Shown: positions 8,979-17,102 of the stretch, piece after piece | Layout: every line of letters begins with the position of its first letter | Position numbering within the stretch: position 1 is the stretch's first letter | From: JADFOJ01 sp041580235 | GTDB lineage: Bacteria > Planctomycetota > Phycisphaerae > Phycisphaerales > SM1A02 | Direction of reading: 5' to 3' | DNA length: 64,000 nucleotides | NCBI GenBank assembly: GCA_041580235.1 | Contig: JBFGEG010000004.1 | Coordinates: 4,066-68,065 of the forward strand | The notes under the pieces: model-generated | The model's input: only the letters and a program-made list of their open reading frames with translations | Database searches by the model: none | Told to the model about the DNA's origin: nothing | Translations under genes and position numbers: made by a program

Positions 8979-9560
8979 ATGACGACCCGGCCGAGAATAC
9001 TCGCCTTTTCCGGCAGCCTGCGGCAGGAATCCCTCAACCATCGGCTCGTCAGGGTCGCGGCGGCAGGGGCCGAGGCGGCCGGGGCGGACGTCACGGTGCT
9101 GGAGCTGCGGGAGCTGCCGCTGCCCGTCTACGACGGGGACCTGGAGCAGCGCGAGGGCTTGCCGGAGAACGCGCGAACCCTCAAGGAGATCATGAAGGCG
9201 CACGACGGGTTTCTCATCGCGTCTCCGGAGAACAACAGCTCCGTGTCGGCGGCACTCAAGAACGCCATTGACTGGGCGTCTCGCCCCGCGGGCGACGAGC
9301 CGACGCTGGTCTGCTTCCGCGACCGGGTCGCGGTGATCATGGCCGCCTCTCCCGGAGCCCTGGGAGGCCTGCGGGGGTTGGTCGCCCTGCGGTCGATCCT
9401 GTCGAACATCGGCGTGCTGGTGCTGCCCGACCAGAAGGCCGTCGCCGGGGCCCACGAGGCCTTCGCCGAGGACGGCCGTCTCGTGGACGCCAAGCAGCAG
9501 GCGGCGGTCGAGCAGCTTGGGGCGAAACTGGCCGGGGTGATGTCCCGGCTTCAGGGGTGA
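8979..9560 (+). CDS. NADPH-dependent FMN reductase family protein
   Basis: A 193-residue flavodoxin-fold reductase. The N-terminal FSGSLRQESLNHRL is the FMN phosphate-binding loop (GSxRxxSxNxxL), and SPENNSSVSAALKNAIDW is the second conserved block that shapes the flavin site (SPEYNxSxPxxLKNAIDW). It would reduce FMN, quinones, azo compounds or chromate with NAD(P)H. An open frame exists upstream, but ATG 8979 with GAGGA about 10 bases before it gives the family-typical start. The gene is followed after 4 bases by the lipoprotein gene, which may be co-transcribed. Confidence 0.9.
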   Translation: MTTRPRILAFSGSLRQESLNHRLVRVAAAGAEAAGADVTVLELRELPLPVYDGDLEQREGLPENARTLKEIMKAHDGFLIASPENNSSVSAALKNAIDWASRPAGDEPTLVCFRDRVAVIMAASPGALGGLRGLVALRSILSNIGVLVLPDQKAVAGAHEAFAEDGRLVDAKQQAAVEQLGAKLAGVMSRLQG

Positions 9561-9564
9561 CTCG

Positions 9565-10434
9565 ATGAAGGGGAACCGAGCGACACGTCATGGGAGGACG
9601 GCAGCGGGCCTGCTGGCGGCGGCGGCCGCCCCCGGCTGCGCGACGGCTCCCTCCAGCCCTCCGCTCGTCGCGCTCACCACGCGGCCGGCGGCTGAGAGCG
9701 TCTCGGCTGCAGTCGCATCCGCCATGCGGATCGAGGCCGCCCACGGCATGCCCGCGTGGCTGGCCCGGCCCGTCTTCGCGACGGAGATCCAGGTCAGCTT
9801 CGGCGGCTCGCCGGTCCTCGACGGGACGATGCTCTACGACCACGCAGGGGGCCGCGTCCGGATGGACTTGACCGACGGCACGGTCCTCGTGTTCGACGGC
9901 CGGCGGGCCTGGGTGTCGCCCCGCGCGGCCGAGATTCAGATGCCGCGTTTTCATCTGCTCACGTGGCCGTATTTCGTCGCCGCCCCGTACAAGCTGCGGG
10001 ATCCGGGCTCGGTGCTCACCCCGCACGGCCGGCACCCGCTCGACGGGACCGATCACGTCACCGCCCTGCTCACGTTCGATCCGGGCATCGGCGACACGCC
10101 CGACGACTGGTACGTCCTCTACGAGGACCCCGAGACCCACCGCCTGGTCGCAATGGCGTACATCGTCACCTATGGCAAGACGCCCCAGGAAGCGGAGCAG
10201 GACCCCCACGCAATCGTGTACCGGGACTTCGAGGATGTTGACGGAGCCGTCATCTCGACCCGCTGGACGTTCCATCACTGGACGATCGAGCAGGGGCCGG
10301 ACGCCCCGCTGGACGCAGGGGTGCAGCTGACCAACCCCCGGTTCGAGACACTCGATGAGGCGGTCTTTGCCCGTCCCCCCGACGCCCGCGAAGCTCCTCT
10401 GCCTACCATCACCCAACCACCCCCTAATCCCTAA
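9565..10434 (+). CDS. Predicted lipoprotein of unknown function
   Basis: A 289-residue protein with a lipoprotein-like leader. Basic residues are followed by an Ala/Leu stretch and AAPGC, a plausible lipobox with Cys at residue 25. The mature part alternates short hydrophobic strands (for example VRMDLTDGTVLVFDGRRAWV and YVLYEDPETHRLVAMAYIV), which suggests a beta-rich, LolA/LolB- or DUF-type carrier fold, but no diagnostic motif is present. The last residues (TITQPPPNP) are encoded by a C-rich tract that contains the stop codon. It lies between the FMN reductase and prfB. Function is unknown; location at the outer or cytoplasmic membrane surface is inferred from the lipobox. Confidence 0.75.
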   Translation: MKGNRATRHGRTAAGLLAAAAAPGCATAPSSPPLVALTTRPAAESVSAAVASAMRIEAAHGMPAWLARPVFATEIQVSFGGSPVLDGTMLYDHAGGRVRMDLTDGTVLVFDGRRAWVSPRAAEIQMPRFHLLTWPYFVAAPYKLRDPGSVLTPHGRHPLDGTDHVTALLTFDPGIGDTPDDWYVLYEDPETHRLVAMAYIVTYGKTPQEAEQDPHAIVYRDFEDVDGAVISTRWTFHHWTIEQGPDAPLDAGVQLTNPRFETLDEAVFARPPDAREAPLPTITQPPPNP

Positions 10435-10450
10435 CCCCCAACCCCTCTCC
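10411..10450 (+). repeat. C-rich spacer tract embedding a stop codon (copy 2)
   Basis: ACCCAACCACCCCCTAATCC, then CTAACCCCCAACCCCTCTCC, covering the lipoprotein's last codons, its TAA stop and the whole gap to the prfB ATG. Telomere-like CCCTAA units are present twice. Confidence 0.6.
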
Positions 10451-11576
10451 ATGCATTACGAAACACACCAGCCGGTGATCGACGATCTCGAGGCGCGGAT
10501 CACAACAATCCGCGACTCTCTTTGACTACGACAACAAGATCACCCGGCGGGAAACGCTCCAGCAGAAGATGAACGAAGCGGACTTCTGGAATGACCGCGC
10601 CGCCGCGCAGCGCGTCATCGGGGAGTACCAGCAGCTCAAGGCCCAGACCGAGGACCTTGCCGAGGTCATTGCGCGGTTCGAGGATGCCAAGGTCGGTTAC
10701 GAGCTGGCGCGGGAGGCCGACGACCAGGACCTGCTGGCCGAGACGGATGAACAGCTCTTCGAGCTCAGCGGCCGGATGGACAAGGTGGAGACGCAGTCGC
10801 TGCTCTCCGGCCCGCATGACCATCGCACGTGCTTCGTGGCCATTCAGGCCGGCGACGGCGGCACCGAGGCCAACGACTGGGCCTCGATGCTGGAGCGCAT
10901 GTATCTCTACTACTGGGAGAACATGCGCTGGAAGGTCAAGGAGATCAACCGCGTGCCGGGCACGGAGGTCGGCATCAGCGAGGTCGTCTACCACGTCACG
11001 GGACCGTACGCCTACGGCCTGATGTCGTGCGAGCGCGGCACGCATCGACTGGCCCGGGTCAGCCCCTTCAACGCCCAGGGCAAGCGGCAGACGAGCTTCG
11101 CCACCGTCGACGTCATCCCGGAGTTCGAGGAAAGTGACGTCACGATCGACGACAACGACATCGAGCTGACGACGTTCGCCCGCTCGTCCGGGCCGGGCGG
11201 CCAGAACGTCAACAAGGTGGCCTCGGCCGTGCGGATCGTGCACCACCCGACCGGCATTCAGGTCACGGCGTCGACGTTCCGCGATCAGCTCCAGAACCGT
11301 CGCCAGGCCATGAGCATCCTGACGGCCAAGCTTGCCCAGATCGAGGAGGAGAGGCGTCAGGCGGAGCTCGACGAGGCGACCGGGGGCAAGGTCGATCGCG
11401 GCTGGGGCACCCAGATCAGGAGCTACGTGTTCTACGACAATCGCGCCAAGGACCATCGGACCGGGTTCGAGGTCGGCAACCCGCAGACGGTCCTGGACGG
11501 CGCCCTGGACGGGTTCATCGACGCGGAGCTCAAGCGGCGTCGAGCCGAGCGGGAGAAGTCAGCCGGGGCGGCGTGA
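10451..11576 (+). CDS. prfB: Peptide chain release factor 2, with programmed +1 frameshift
   Basis: RF2 terminates translation at UGA and UAA. Translation starts at ATG 10451, runs 24 codons and meets an in-frame TGA at 10523-10525 within CTT TGA C, the conserved prfB shift site. A +1 shift on CTT (10520-10522) continues as LDYDNK, the usual RF2 sequence. The shifted product is 374 residues, close to the E. coli length. The stop-codon anticodon tripeptide SPF falls at about 204-206 and the catalytic GGQ at about 249-251 (SSGPGGQNVNK), almost exactly the E. coli numbering. The frameshift autoregulates RF2: low RF2 slows termination at the UGA and favours the shift. No AGGGGG-like stimulator is visible just upstream of the CTT. 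The join is 10451-10522 plus 10524-11576. Confidence 0.97.
10514..10526 (+). promoter_or_regulatory. prfB programmed +1 ribosomal frameshift site
   Basis: The sequence GACTCTCTTTGAC contains the universal slippery heptamer CTTTGAC. Reading CTT then TGA in the zero frame terminates after 24 codons, whereas slipping one base reads CTT GAC into the full-length RF2 frame. The Shine-Dalgarno-like AGGGGG that lies three bases before CTT in enterobacteria is not present here; the nearest purine-rich element (GAGGCG near 10489) is about 25 bases away and is unlikely to act as the spacer-tuned stimulator. Confidence 0.93.
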
Positions 11577-11617
11577 CGGGAGACGGAGTTCGGGGGGGCG
11601 GGGGTCAAGCGGCTCGA

Positions 11618-12160
11618 ATGAACGCGACGGAAGGGGAGCGAGGGTTGCTGGCCGAGGAGCAACGCGTGTTCGCGGACTGCGTGGAGGACGTCCTGGCGTC
11701 GACGCCCGGACTGCAGTACGCGCGGCTGCTGGGGCCGGCCGAGGTCCAGAGCCGCGATCGCACGGTGTTCGCGCAGTTCCTGGTGGCGACCAGCCCGGCC
11801 CACGACCTGGTGCTGGCCATCGAGCTCTCGAACCGGTCCTTCATCGTCCGGGTCAACGGGATGTCATTCGTCCGCAAACGGGGATTGGGGACCCGCCTCG
11901 AGTGGTGGGTCGATCGCCGCTGTCGTGACCTGGAGCGTCTGGTCGGTGGTGACCTCAAGCTCGTCCAGCAGAGGCTCCTGACGCTGCCGATGTCGAGCAC
12001 GCTGCAGGTTGGCAACGACAAGAAGTGGCACCGTCTGGGCTCGCGAGAGAACGGGTGGCTGGCGGTGCTCACGTTCTTCATCCCCTACGCATTCCTGATG
12101 GCCGGCGAGAAGAGCACCGTCTACACGAACTGGTTCTCCGTTGACGCCGGCTCGCGCTGA
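11618..12160 (+). CDS. Conserved hypothetical protein, possible nuclease-related fold
   Basis: A 180-residue protein with no family I can name. ATG 11618 is chosen because the upstream part of the frame is low-complexity. The central part reads as alternating strands and helices (QYARLLGPAEVQSRDRTVF, then LVLAIELSNRSFIVRV), loosely like the DUF2726 or NERD restriction-like core, but a convincing catalytic set is missing. Residues about 150-165 form a hydrophobic stretch (LAVLTFFIPYAFLMAG) that could be a single membrane helix near the C-terminus. The gene lies 41 bases after prfB and just before a membrane protein gene. Confidence 0.6.
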   Translation: MNATEGERGLLAEEQRVFADCVEDVLASTPGLQYARLLGPAEVQSRDRTVFAQFLVATSPAHDLVLAIELSNRSFIVRVNGMSFVRKRGLGTRLEWWVDRRCRDLERLVGGDLKLVQQRLLTLPMSSTLQVGNDKKWHRLGSRENGWLAVLTFFIPYAFLMAGEKSTVYTNWFSVDAGSR

Positions 12161-12184
12161 TGATGGGGCTTGACTCGCGGTCGA

Positions 12185-13000
12185 ATGCCGCTGAAAGGCC
12201 GCCGGCCCGATTCGGAACAACTCCCCGGACCGATGCTGCGTCGCATGATTCCAAGCCGCCGGTCACTGGGCCCCTTCGCCGTCGGGGCGGCGTGGTTCTT
12301 CATCGTCGTCAGCCTCCTGCACGTGGTCTGGGCCGCCGTGGTCAAGCTCGGCGACCCCGGCGCCACCTTCAAGACGTACCACACCGTGGTCGGGGGCGTC
12401 TCCTATGACGCCTGGGGGCTGACCTACTCCGGCATCGTCGGCGTGCTGCTGGTGCTCTTGCAGCTTCTCGTCGTCTCGGGCGCGACGGCAGCCAGCGTGC
12501 TGTCCCGGCCGGGCCTGGTCCGCTGGCGACGTCTCGGCCACGTGGTGCTGATCGGCTGGGCCGCCCTGTGGATGCTCAACCTGGTGCGGCTGGCGGCCAT
12601 CGACGGTCAACTCGACTCAATCGCCCAGGCGACCCTGCTGTGCGTGCTCTTCGGGTGCACGGCCTACCGAGCGACCAGGGGCTGGTCGTCCGGGCGTTCA
12701 CGGAGCACCTTCGGCGGACCGGCCGGGGGCGTGGGTGACCCTGCACCAGGAGCGGTACCCGTCCCGCCGCCGCCCCCGGTCCCGCCGGAGGACCCGGAGC
12801 CCGACGTCGGTTCCGCCCGCACCATCGGCCGGCACCTCGGATCGCTGATCGTGGTCGGCGCCGCCGGGATCAGGTCGGTGAAACCGGCAGCGCAGGGTGC
12901 CGCCACGTCGGCGCGACGCAAGGCCGCCGCCGGGCTCCACCGCGTCGCGGAGTTCACCCGCCGCCAGGCCGACCGCGTGGCGCCCGACACGGGCGAATGA
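12185..13000 (+). CDS. Hypothetical membrane protein with four predicted TM helices
   Basis: About 271 residues from ATG 12185. A TTG at 12170 and ATGs at 12233 and 12245 are alternative starts; no strong ribosome site decides between them. Four hydrophobic segments span roughly residues 28-155 (VGAAWFFIVVSLLHVVWA, a second around GVLLVLLQLLVVSG, then HVVLIGWAALWML and ATLLCVLFGCTAY). A Pro-rich linker (PVPPPPPVPP) follows, then an Arg/Lys/Ala-rich cytoplasmic tail. No enzyme motif is visible. It follows the 180-residue unknown protein and may belong to the same transcript. Confidence 0.6.
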   Translation: MPLKGRRPDSEQLPGPMLRRMIPSRRSLGPFAVGAAWFFIVVSLLHVVWAAVVKLGDPGATFKTYHTVVGGVSYDAWGLTYSGIVGVLLVLLQLLVVSGATAASVLSRPGLVRWRRLGHVVLIGWAALWMLNLVRLAAIDGQLDSIAQATLLCVLFGCTAYRATRGWSSGRSRSTFGGPAGGVGDPAPGAVPVPPPPPVPPEDPEPDVGSARTIGRHLGSLIVVGAAGIRSVKPAAQGAATSARRKAAAGLHRVAEFTRRQADRVAPDTGE

Positions 13001-13026
13001 CGACGAGAGCATCCAGGTCGTGAACG

Positions 13027-13281
13027 ATGATGCAGCGTCTGGCCATGGGGACCGCGTGGTTCTTTGCCGTGAGCACGCTTGGCGCGCCGGTCACGTTCAT
13101 CGCCCTCGGCTTGCCGGGTGGCGGCACGACGACGCTCACGTCCACGACGGTCAACGAAGAGACAGACGCGGCGTTTGGTCGCTCAACGACAACGCCCCGG
13201 CCTCGAGAGACCGGGGCTCACTGGTGCGCAAGACGGAGCGCGTCTATTCGGGGCACGGACCCCAGTTGCCCAGCACGATGA
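13027..13281 (+). CDS. Doubtful small ORF with one hydrophobic helix
   Basis: An 84-residue frame starting MMQRLAMGTAWFFAVSTLG. Its first 40 residues look like a membrane leader and resemble the TM1 region of the protein just upstream (GAAWFFIVVSLL). The second half overlaps both the terminator-like hairpin at 13194-13217 and the 3' end of the convergent cytochrome gene, and its composition there is that of a shadow frame. It could be a short, truncated paralogue of the upstream membrane protein. Weakly supported. Confidence 0.2.
   Translation: MMQRLAMGTAWFFAVSTLGAPVTFIALGLPGGGTTTLTSTTVNEETDAAFGRSTTTPRPRETGAHWCARRSASIRGTDPSCPAR
13194..13217 (-). terminator. GC-rich hairpin downstream of the hexaheme cytochrome gene
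   Basis: GCCCCGG (13194-13200) pairs with CCGGGGC (13211-13217), with three further inner pairs, 27 bases beyond the stop of the minus-strand gene at 13244. On the minus strand it is followed by GTTGTCGTTG rather than a clean T run, so it is a weak intrinsic terminator or an mRNA 3'-end stabiliser. Confidence 0.5.
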
Positions 13282-15781
13282 GGAAGTCGTTGATGCCGAC
13301 GACCCCGTCGCCGTCGAGGTCCGCCGGATGGCCGGGATTGTCACCCCAGGCGCCGAGCACCGCCAGGAAGTCGTTGATCCCGACGCTGCCGTCGCCGTTG
13401 GTGTCGCCCGGGCACGCGGGCCCGACGGGCGCCAGCAGGATCGTCGCCTCCTCCATGATCTCGGGCGGGCACTTGCCGTTGTCGTTCCAGAGGTCGTACA
13501 TGAACTGGCCCCTGGAATCCGTGGTGTTCTCGTCCCGCAGGAACTCGATGAACTCCTTGCTCGTGCTCTGGTAGTAGAGGGTCACCTCCGCCGACGTGGC
13601 GCCGGCGGGAATCAGGTACGCCGTCGTATCCCAGTACTGGCCGTCGGCGTAGCTGTGGTCGACGGGGGCACCGCCGAAGGCCTCGTACGCGGCGTTGGTG
13701 AAGCCACGCGGGGGGATGCGGTTGTCCTTGAAGACCTTGTTGTTGAGCACGAAGTGAAAGGTCGGCCCGGGAGCCACGCCGAGCAGCGGCGCGATCGTCT
13801 CGTCCACGCCGGGTTTGACCTCGTAGATCTTGACCTCGGCATCGTGGGTGAGCACGCCGGTGGCCGGGTCATAGGCTCCGGACTCCGACAGCAGGTTGGA
13901 GTCGGCGTCGAAGAACTGCACGTTGATCCATATCCGCCGCCCCTCCGGGTAGCCCGTCGGCAGCTTGTGGCCCGTGTTGTTGGTCACCGTCACGAGCAGG
14001 TCGATGCCGTCCTGATCCAACGTCATGTCGGCGGCATGGTCGAGCATGTACAGGGCCCGCGTGATGCCGGCGTTGATCGCGGCGGCATCGGTCTGGTCCG
14101 GGTAGAGCGTCGCGAGCAACCCCGGCAGCCAGGTGCTGCCGCCGGTCATGTCGTGCAGCGGCAGATCGGGGCGAACCGGGGGATCGCCGAAGTTGCAGCC
14201 CTGGCCCGTGACGTCCTGCATGTGGCAGTCCTGGCATGTCGAGACGAAGTCCAGGTTGCCGCCGAAGGCCTCGGAGAAGACGCCCTGGGGCGTGTTGTAC
14301 TCGCTGTAGAACCACTCGCTGTAGGTCCGCTCCACCGGCAGCAGGGTGTGGGCCGAGAAGCTTCCCGCCATCTCGTCGAACGTGTTGGGCACGAAGTTGC
14401 CCTGCCCGTCCGTCTCGAAGGCGGGGTTGCTCACGTCGTGGCACGTGCCGCACAGGGCCGCCTCCCGGTGAAACGGCGAGACGAGTACCGGGTGTCCGCC
14501 GTCGGCATCTGAGAACGGCCCGCGGCGCGCCCCGGTCGGATCGATCACGTACATGCCGTTGCCGATGTCGGTGGGCGGCATGGAGAGCGCGGCCAGGATG
14601 GTCTGGTCCTCCGGCGGGTTCACGCCCGGCTCGTAGAACGGGTCGACCAGCCGGTGGCAGAAGTCGCACGCGACGCCGCTGAAGTCCTCCGGCAGCGCCG
14701 CGCTGCCGTCGGTGGGCACCGAGCGGCCGTCGAGCCAGGCCCGCGGCAGGTGACAGCGCAGGCACAGGTCGCCGGAGTCGGGCGCGTCCTGGTTGGCGAT
14801 GACCATGTTGGCCTCGAAGATCGGATCGATCGAGGCCTGGGCCATCATGCTGCCCTGCCAGTTGAAGTACGGCTCAACGGCCGTGTCGTAGCCGCCGTGG
14901 CACACCTGGCACGCCTCCGGCGGGTTCAGGATGCCCGCCTCGAACGGCTGGCTGCCCGGCTGATCGAAGTCGCGCAGCGTCGTCGGCGCGATGCCGCCGG
15001 GCGGCGACTGGATCGTGAAGACCCCGTCACTGCCGTCCTCGGCCGTGTTGAACGCGTTGTCCGTGGCCACGACGAGAAAGACCGCCTGGGTGGTCGGGCG
15101 GTTGGCGGGGAACCATGTGTGGCTGCCGCTGTTGGACACGCCCAGTCCCACCGGCTTGAAGGTCGCGCCGCCGTCGAGTGACAGATACAGGTCGATGGCC
15201 GCGATGCCGCTGTCGTCGCTGGCGGTCCAGGTGACCGTCGTGGAGGCGTTGGCGGTGAGCACCTCGCCCCCGTTCGGCGTGAACAGCTCGACAAACGGCG
15301 GCGTGAGGTCGGCGCCGGTGCTGGGCACCAGCGAGTTCTGGATCTCCGTGGTGTCCACGTCGCTCACGTTGCCGAGGTTGGCGGGGGTGAGCCCGGGAAA
15401 CGTCGGCGTGTTGGAGAACGTGACGACGTCGGTCACCTCGATAAAGGTGCTGAAGCCGTCGCCGTCGGGGTCCTGCGTCTCGATGGACAGGACGGCCTGA
15501 CGCCGGCCGTTGGGGTTGTTCGGGAAGCTCTCCAGCGCGCCCTCCAGCAGGACGCCGTAGGGGTTGCGTTGTCCGCCTCCGCCGAACGAGTAGTGGCACA
15601 CCCCGCAGTGCTGCGGGTGGCTGGCCACGGACTCGATGGTGGTCCCGATCGCGTCGGGGTACACCTCGAAGAAGGCGGAGCGGATGCTGTTTCTCGCCTG
15701 TGCCGTCTGGGGCAGGGCCACGAGGCCCGCGGCGAGCATGCCGAGCGAAGCAAGACAGGTGACTGGTGCATGCCGTGACAT
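13244..15781 (-). CDS. Secreted hexaheme cytochrome c with C-terminal dockerin-like repeats
   Basis: An 845-residue secreted protein. ATG 15781 is preceded by AAGGAGGA at ideal spacing and opens a signal peptide (GMLAAGLVALPQTAQA). Six CxxCH heme-binding motifs are readable: CGVCH (about 59), CQVCH, CLRCH, CDFCH, CGTCH and CQDCH. An Ig/FN3-like region lies between the first and second (about 170-260). The end carries two EF-hand-like dockerin repeats, each with an xDGDGxVGINDFLxxLGxWG pattern. It resembles periplasmic or surface multiheme electron-transfer proteins of the cytochrome c554 type. The dockerin-like tail is typical of planctomycete exoproteins and may serve anchoring or Ca2+-dependent docking. 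The electron partner is unknown, and no membrane quinol dehydrogenase is nearby. Confidence 0.88.
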   Translation of the reverse strand: MSRHAPVTCLASLGMLAAGLVALPQTAQARNSIRSAFFEVYPDAIGTTIESVASHPQHCGVCHYSFGGGGQRNPYGVLLEGALESFPNNPNGRRQAVLSIETQDPDGDGFSTFIEVTDVVTFSNTPTFPGLTPANLGNVSDVDTTEIQNSLVPSTGADLTPPFVELFTPNGGEVLTANASTTVTWTASDDSGIAAIDLYLSLDGGATFKPVGLGVSNSGSHTWFPANRPTTQAVFLVVATDNAFNTAEDGSDGVFTIQSPPGGIAPTTLRDFDQPGSQPFEAGILNPPEACQVCHGGYDTAVEPYFNWQGSMMAQASIDPIFEANMVIANQDAPDSGDLCLRCHLPRAWLDGRSVPTDGSAALPEDFSGVACDFCHRLVDPFYEPGVNPPEDQTILAALSMPPTDIGNGMYVIDPTGARRGPFSDADGGHPVLVSPFHREAALCGTCHDVSNPAFETDGQGNFVPNTFDEMAGSFSAHTLLPVERTYSEWFYSEYNTPQGVFSEAFGGNLDFVSTCQDCHMQDVTGQGCNFGDPPVRPDLPLHDMTGGSTWLPGLLATLYPDQTDAAAINAGITRALYMLDHAADMTLDQDGIDLLVTVTNNTGHKLPTGYPEGRRIWINVQFFDADSNLLSESGAYDPATGVLTHDAEVKIYEVKPGVDETIAPLLGVAPGPTFHFVLNNKVFKDNRIPPRGFTNAAYEAFGGAPVDHSYADGQYWDTTAYLIPAGATSAEVTLYYQSTSKEFIEFLRDENTTDSRGQFMYDLWNDNGKCPPEIMEEATILLAPVGPACPGDTNGDGSVGINDFLAVLGAWGDNPGHPADLDGDGVVGINDFLIVLGNWGPCPE

Positions 15782-16038
15782 GACTGTTCCTCCTTGAACG
15801 GAGGCAGCCGTCGTCCGCGGCAATGGAGCGTTCTCCAGGACAGGCGAGCTGCCGCCCGTTCAGCACGATCGCGTCGCCGCGCGACACTCGCGGCGGCCGG
15901 CGCTTCCACGGGATTATGCCGTCGCTGTCGCCGCGCGGATATCAGGAGATGGCCCCGATTCCGCTGCCGCGAGAATGAGTCGGAATCCCGATTGACAGAA
16001 TGGCAAGCGAGTCGTGCGACCTTTCTTCAGCATCACGT
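15782..16038. other. Intergenic region upstream of the cytochrome gene
   Basis: About 260 bases containing the AAGGAGGA ribosome site of the cytochrome gene (15788-15795 region) and a moderately AT-richer stretch near 15970-16040. I see no convincing -35/-10 pair, RNA gene or repeat. Open frames here have shadow-like Arg/Ala-rich composition. Confidence 0.4.
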
Positions 16039-16137
16039 TCAGTTGCCCAGGAGGGTCAGGACATCGCTGATGCCGACCACGCAGTCGCCGTCGATGCCGC
16101 GACGCACGGCGGCGGGCAGCCGCGGCGTCGCCGTCAC
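16039..16137 (-). pseudogene. Dockerin-like C-terminal remnant
   Basis: A 32-codon frame beginning at a GTG that overlaps the threonine dehydratase stop (GTGA). It ends with IDGDCVVGISDVLTLLGN and a stop, which is the signature of the dockerin-like repeats elsewhere in the window (compare DCDCIVGISDFLLVLG in the 54288-55490 gene). The stop falls where the conserved Trp of the NWG motif is expected, so TGG to TGA would explain it. No signal peptide or catalytic domain precedes it. It is probably the tail of a lost secreted protein, though a very short expressed peptide cannot be excluded. Confidence 0.5.
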
Positions 16138-17102
16138 CAGGGCAGGTGGTCGAGGTCGATATTGCCGCCGGACAGGATGACGCCCACGCGTTGCAGGCCG
16201 TCGAGTGAATTGAGCTCGTCGGAAAGGGCGACGGCAACCGCCACGGCGGCGCTGGGTTCGATGAGGATCTTCATGCGTTGCCAGACGTGACGCATCGCCT
16301 CGATGATCCGGTCGTCGTCCACCGTGATCACCCGCTCAACGTGATCGCGAACGATGGGCCAGGTGAGCTCACCCAGGCTCGTGAGCAGTCCGTCGCAGAT
16401 CGTGTGGGGGGCGGTCTGGGGAATGAGCCGGCCGGCGGCCAGGGAACGGGCCGCGTCGTCGGCGCCGGCGGGCTCGGCAGCGAGGAGGCGGACTGCGGGC
16501 CGCAGCCCGCGAGCCGCGATGCAGGTGCCGGCCATCAGGCCGCCGCCGCCGATGGGGGCGATGACGGCGTCGAGCTCGGAGACGTCCTCCAGAAGCTCCA
16601 GCGCCGCGGTCCCCTGGCCCGCGATGATGTCGGGGTGGTCGTAGGGAGGGATCATGACCGCGCCGCTGCGCTGCCGGACCTCGTCGGCCATGGCCTCACG
16701 GGCGACCAGCGTCGGCTCGCACAGGTACACGCGGCCGCCGTAGCCCGCGGTCGCCTGGCGTTTCACCGGGTGGGCGTTGTCGGGCATCACGATGTGGGCG
16801 TCGACGCCACGGAGCCGGGCGGCAAGGGCCAGCGCCTGCGCGTGGTTGCCGCTGGAGTGGGTGGCCACGCCGCGAGCGGCGCGGTCGTCGGGCAGCCTCA
16901 TCACGGCATTGCACGCACCGCGGAACTTGAACGCACCCACCTTCTGGAACGGCTCGCACTTGAAGAACAGCGTCCGTCCGGCCATCTCGTCGAGGGCGGC
17001 GCAGGTCATGACCGGTGTGCGGTGCGCGTACGGCGCGATGCGAACGGCCGCTTCACGCACGACATCGAGGTCGGCGGCGTAGGTGACGGCCTGCGGCGTC
17101 AC
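16134..17102 (-). CDS. Threonine dehydratase / serine racemase-type PLP enzyme
   Basis: A 322-residue fold-type II PLP enzyme. The Schiff-base lysine is K59 in KVGAFKFRGACNA, SSGNHAQ (about 83-89) holds the PLP ring, and the glycine loop GGGGL (about 185-189) binds the phosphate. There is no C-terminal ACT regulatory domain, so it resembles catabolic threonine dehydratase (threonine to 2-oxobutyrate plus ammonia) or serine racemase rather than the isoleucine-feedback enzyme. The GTG start at 17102 lies inside the stop of dapL (GTGA overlap), hence translational coupling. The open frame continues upstream into dapL and is not used. Confidence 0.88.
   Translation of the reverse strand: MTPQAVTYAADLDVVREAAVRIAPYAHRTPVMTCAALDEMAGRTLFFKCEPFQKVGAFKFRGACNAVMRLPDDRAARGVATHSSGNHAQALALAARLRGVDAHIVMPDNAHPVKRQATAGYGGRVYLCEPTLVAREAMADEVRQRSGAVMIPPYDHPDIIAGQGTAALELLEDVSELDAVIAPIGGGGLMAGTCIAARGLRPAVRLLAAEPAGADDAARSLAAGRLIPQTAPHTICDGLLTSLGELTWPIVRDHVERVITVDDDRIIEAMRHVWQRMKILIEPSAAVAVAVALSDELNSLDGLQRVGVILSGGNIDLDHLPW

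Noticed and set aside
6698..9271. A long plus-strand frame spanning the permease, aminotransferase and reductase.
   Set aside because: It runs in other frames of three well-supported genes and shows Arg/Gly/Ala-rich shadow composition.
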